Shown here one piece after another: positions 63,383 to 64,000 of a stretch of 64,000 bases of DNA. The stretch is from the NCBI RefSeq assembly GCF_016025255.1, contig NZ_CP065592.1:477122-541121 (forward strand), given 5' to 3'. The position numbers and the translations under genes were made by a program. Each line of letters starts with the position of its first letter. Positions within the stretch are counted from its first letter, which is position 1. The notes under the pieces were generated by a model. It saw nothing but the letters and a program-made list of their open reading frames with translations. It had not been told where the DNA came from and did no database searches. Source of the stretch: Sphingosinicella flava (GTDB taxonomy: Bacteria; Pseudomonadota; Alphaproteobacteria; Sphingomonadales; Sphingomonadaceae).

Positions 63383-64000
63383 TGGCGCATCTGAACGATC
63401 TCGGCATCGCGGCTATCCGCGACGGCTTTCGCAGGGGCGATTTTTCCGCCCGCGAAGTGGCCGACAGCTTCATCTCGGCTGTCGAAAAGGCGCGGACGCT
63501 CAACGCCTTTACAGTGGAAACGCCCGATCATGCCATTGCGGCCGCCGAACAGGCCGACCGCGACCGCAGCCAGGGCGATTTCAAGCCGCTCTCCGGCGTT
63601 CCGCTCGGCATCAAGGATTTGTTCGCGACGAAGGGCGTGCAGACCGCGTCCGCGAGCAAGATACTGGAAGGTTTCAAGCCGGAATATGACAGCACCGTCA
63701 GCGCGAAACTCTTCGCGGCGGGCGCGGGCATGCTCGGCAAATTGAACATGGACGAATTCGCCATGGGCTCGTCCAACGAGACGAGCGCGTTCGGCAACGT
63801 CCTGTCGCCCTGGCGCCGCAACGACGGCGGCAATGCGGCGCTGACGCCCGGCGGATCGTCGGGCGGCTCGGCCTCGGCCGTATCGGCGCGGCTCTGCCCG
63901 GGCGCGACAGGGACGGACACGGGCGGCTCGATCCGCCAGCCCGCCGCTTTCACCGGCATTACCGGCGTGAAGCCGACTTATGGCCGCTGCTCGCGTTGGG
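63382..64000 (+). CDS. gatA: Aspartyl/glutamyl-tRNA amidotransferase subunit A, partial (3' end beyond window)
   Basis: Amidase subunit releasing ammonia from glutamine for GatB. About 206 residues are present and the frame is open at the right edge. The Ser-cisSer-Lys triad is visible as Lys78 in PLGIKDLF, Ser159 in PGGSSGGSA and Ser183 in [11 protein letters not shown]. The helix [18 protein letters not shown] is typical. The ATG overlaps the gatC stop by one base. The presence of GatCAB next to a single standard gltX fits indirect Gln- or Asn-tRNA synthesis. Confidence 0.96.
   Translation, partial: MAHLNDLGIAAIRDGFRRGDFSAREVADSFISAVEKARTLNAFTVETPDHAIAAAEQADRDRSQGDFKPLSGVPLGIKDLFATKGVQTASASKILEGFKPEYDSTVSAKLFAAGAGMLGKLNMDEFAMGSSNETSAFGNVLSPWRRNDGGNAALTPGGSSGGSASAVSARLCPGATGTDTGGSIRQPAAFTGITGVKPTYGRCSRW

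Overview
The window is a GC-rich chromosomal segment of an alphaproteobacterium, most likely a member of the Sphingomonadales. The assignment rests on gene order and lineage-typical families: zapA - 6S RNA - fthC - DUF2842; tkt - gap - pgk - class I aldolase - thiE; a nuoA-N operon running into birA, coaX, RNase J and a DUF1467 protein; a TipN-like polar coiled-coil protein; and a ParA / RHH-like / SPOR-lipoprotein trio. No rRNA, transposase, phage gene or CRISPR array was seen. No stretch over 300 bases lacks a gene; the longest gaps (about 165-265 bases) hold promoters or palindromic repeats.

Layout. 1-9586 (minus strand): five secreted or surface proteins in one probable operon, three with DUF11-type beta-sandwich repeats, one with a very large C-terminal outer-membrane barrel and one glycine-rich protein cut by the left edge. 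A promoter and an 18-bp palindrome lie before the first gene. 9754-12614: an AI-2E-type permease, tRNA-Asp, then DUF2842, fthC, 6S RNA, zapA and a small coiled-coil gene on the minus strand. 12878-18799: transketolase, GAPDH, PGK, aldolase and ThiE. 18827-22224: DUF72 protein, M23 peptidase, small membrane protein, EF-P and an inositol-monophosphatase-family enzyme.

22425-38741: complete complex I operon nuoA-N. Four unrecognised genes sit inside it (nuoD/E, nuoE/F, nuoF/G, nuoH/I), all tied to the upstream nuo gene by 4-base stop/start overlaps. Two encode small membrane proteins and two encode exported proteins with an even number of cysteines. 38738-45014: birA (apparent CTG start), a GNAT acetyltransferase, coaX, RNase J and DUF1467, interrupted by a four-gene minus-strand cassette (40850-42892) of unknown proteins, one with a profile reminiscent of beta-pore-forming toxins.

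45019-64000: TipN-like protein, a degenerate-looking nucleotidyltransferase/CDP-alcohol-transferase-like fusion, gltA, gltX, comEC, miaA, serB, a PilZ protein, the ParA/RHH/SPOR trio, pyrB, ruvX, a DUF3089 hydrolase, a DUF4153 membrane protein, gatC and the start of gatA.

Two families of dispersed palindromic repeats (five copies of one, two of the other) plus a third singleton lie between genes, three of them inside the nuo operon. Several abut the ribosome-binding site of the next gene. The strongest candidates for undescribed biology are the nuo-embedded accessory genes, the DUF11 surface locus and the coaX/RNase J cassette.
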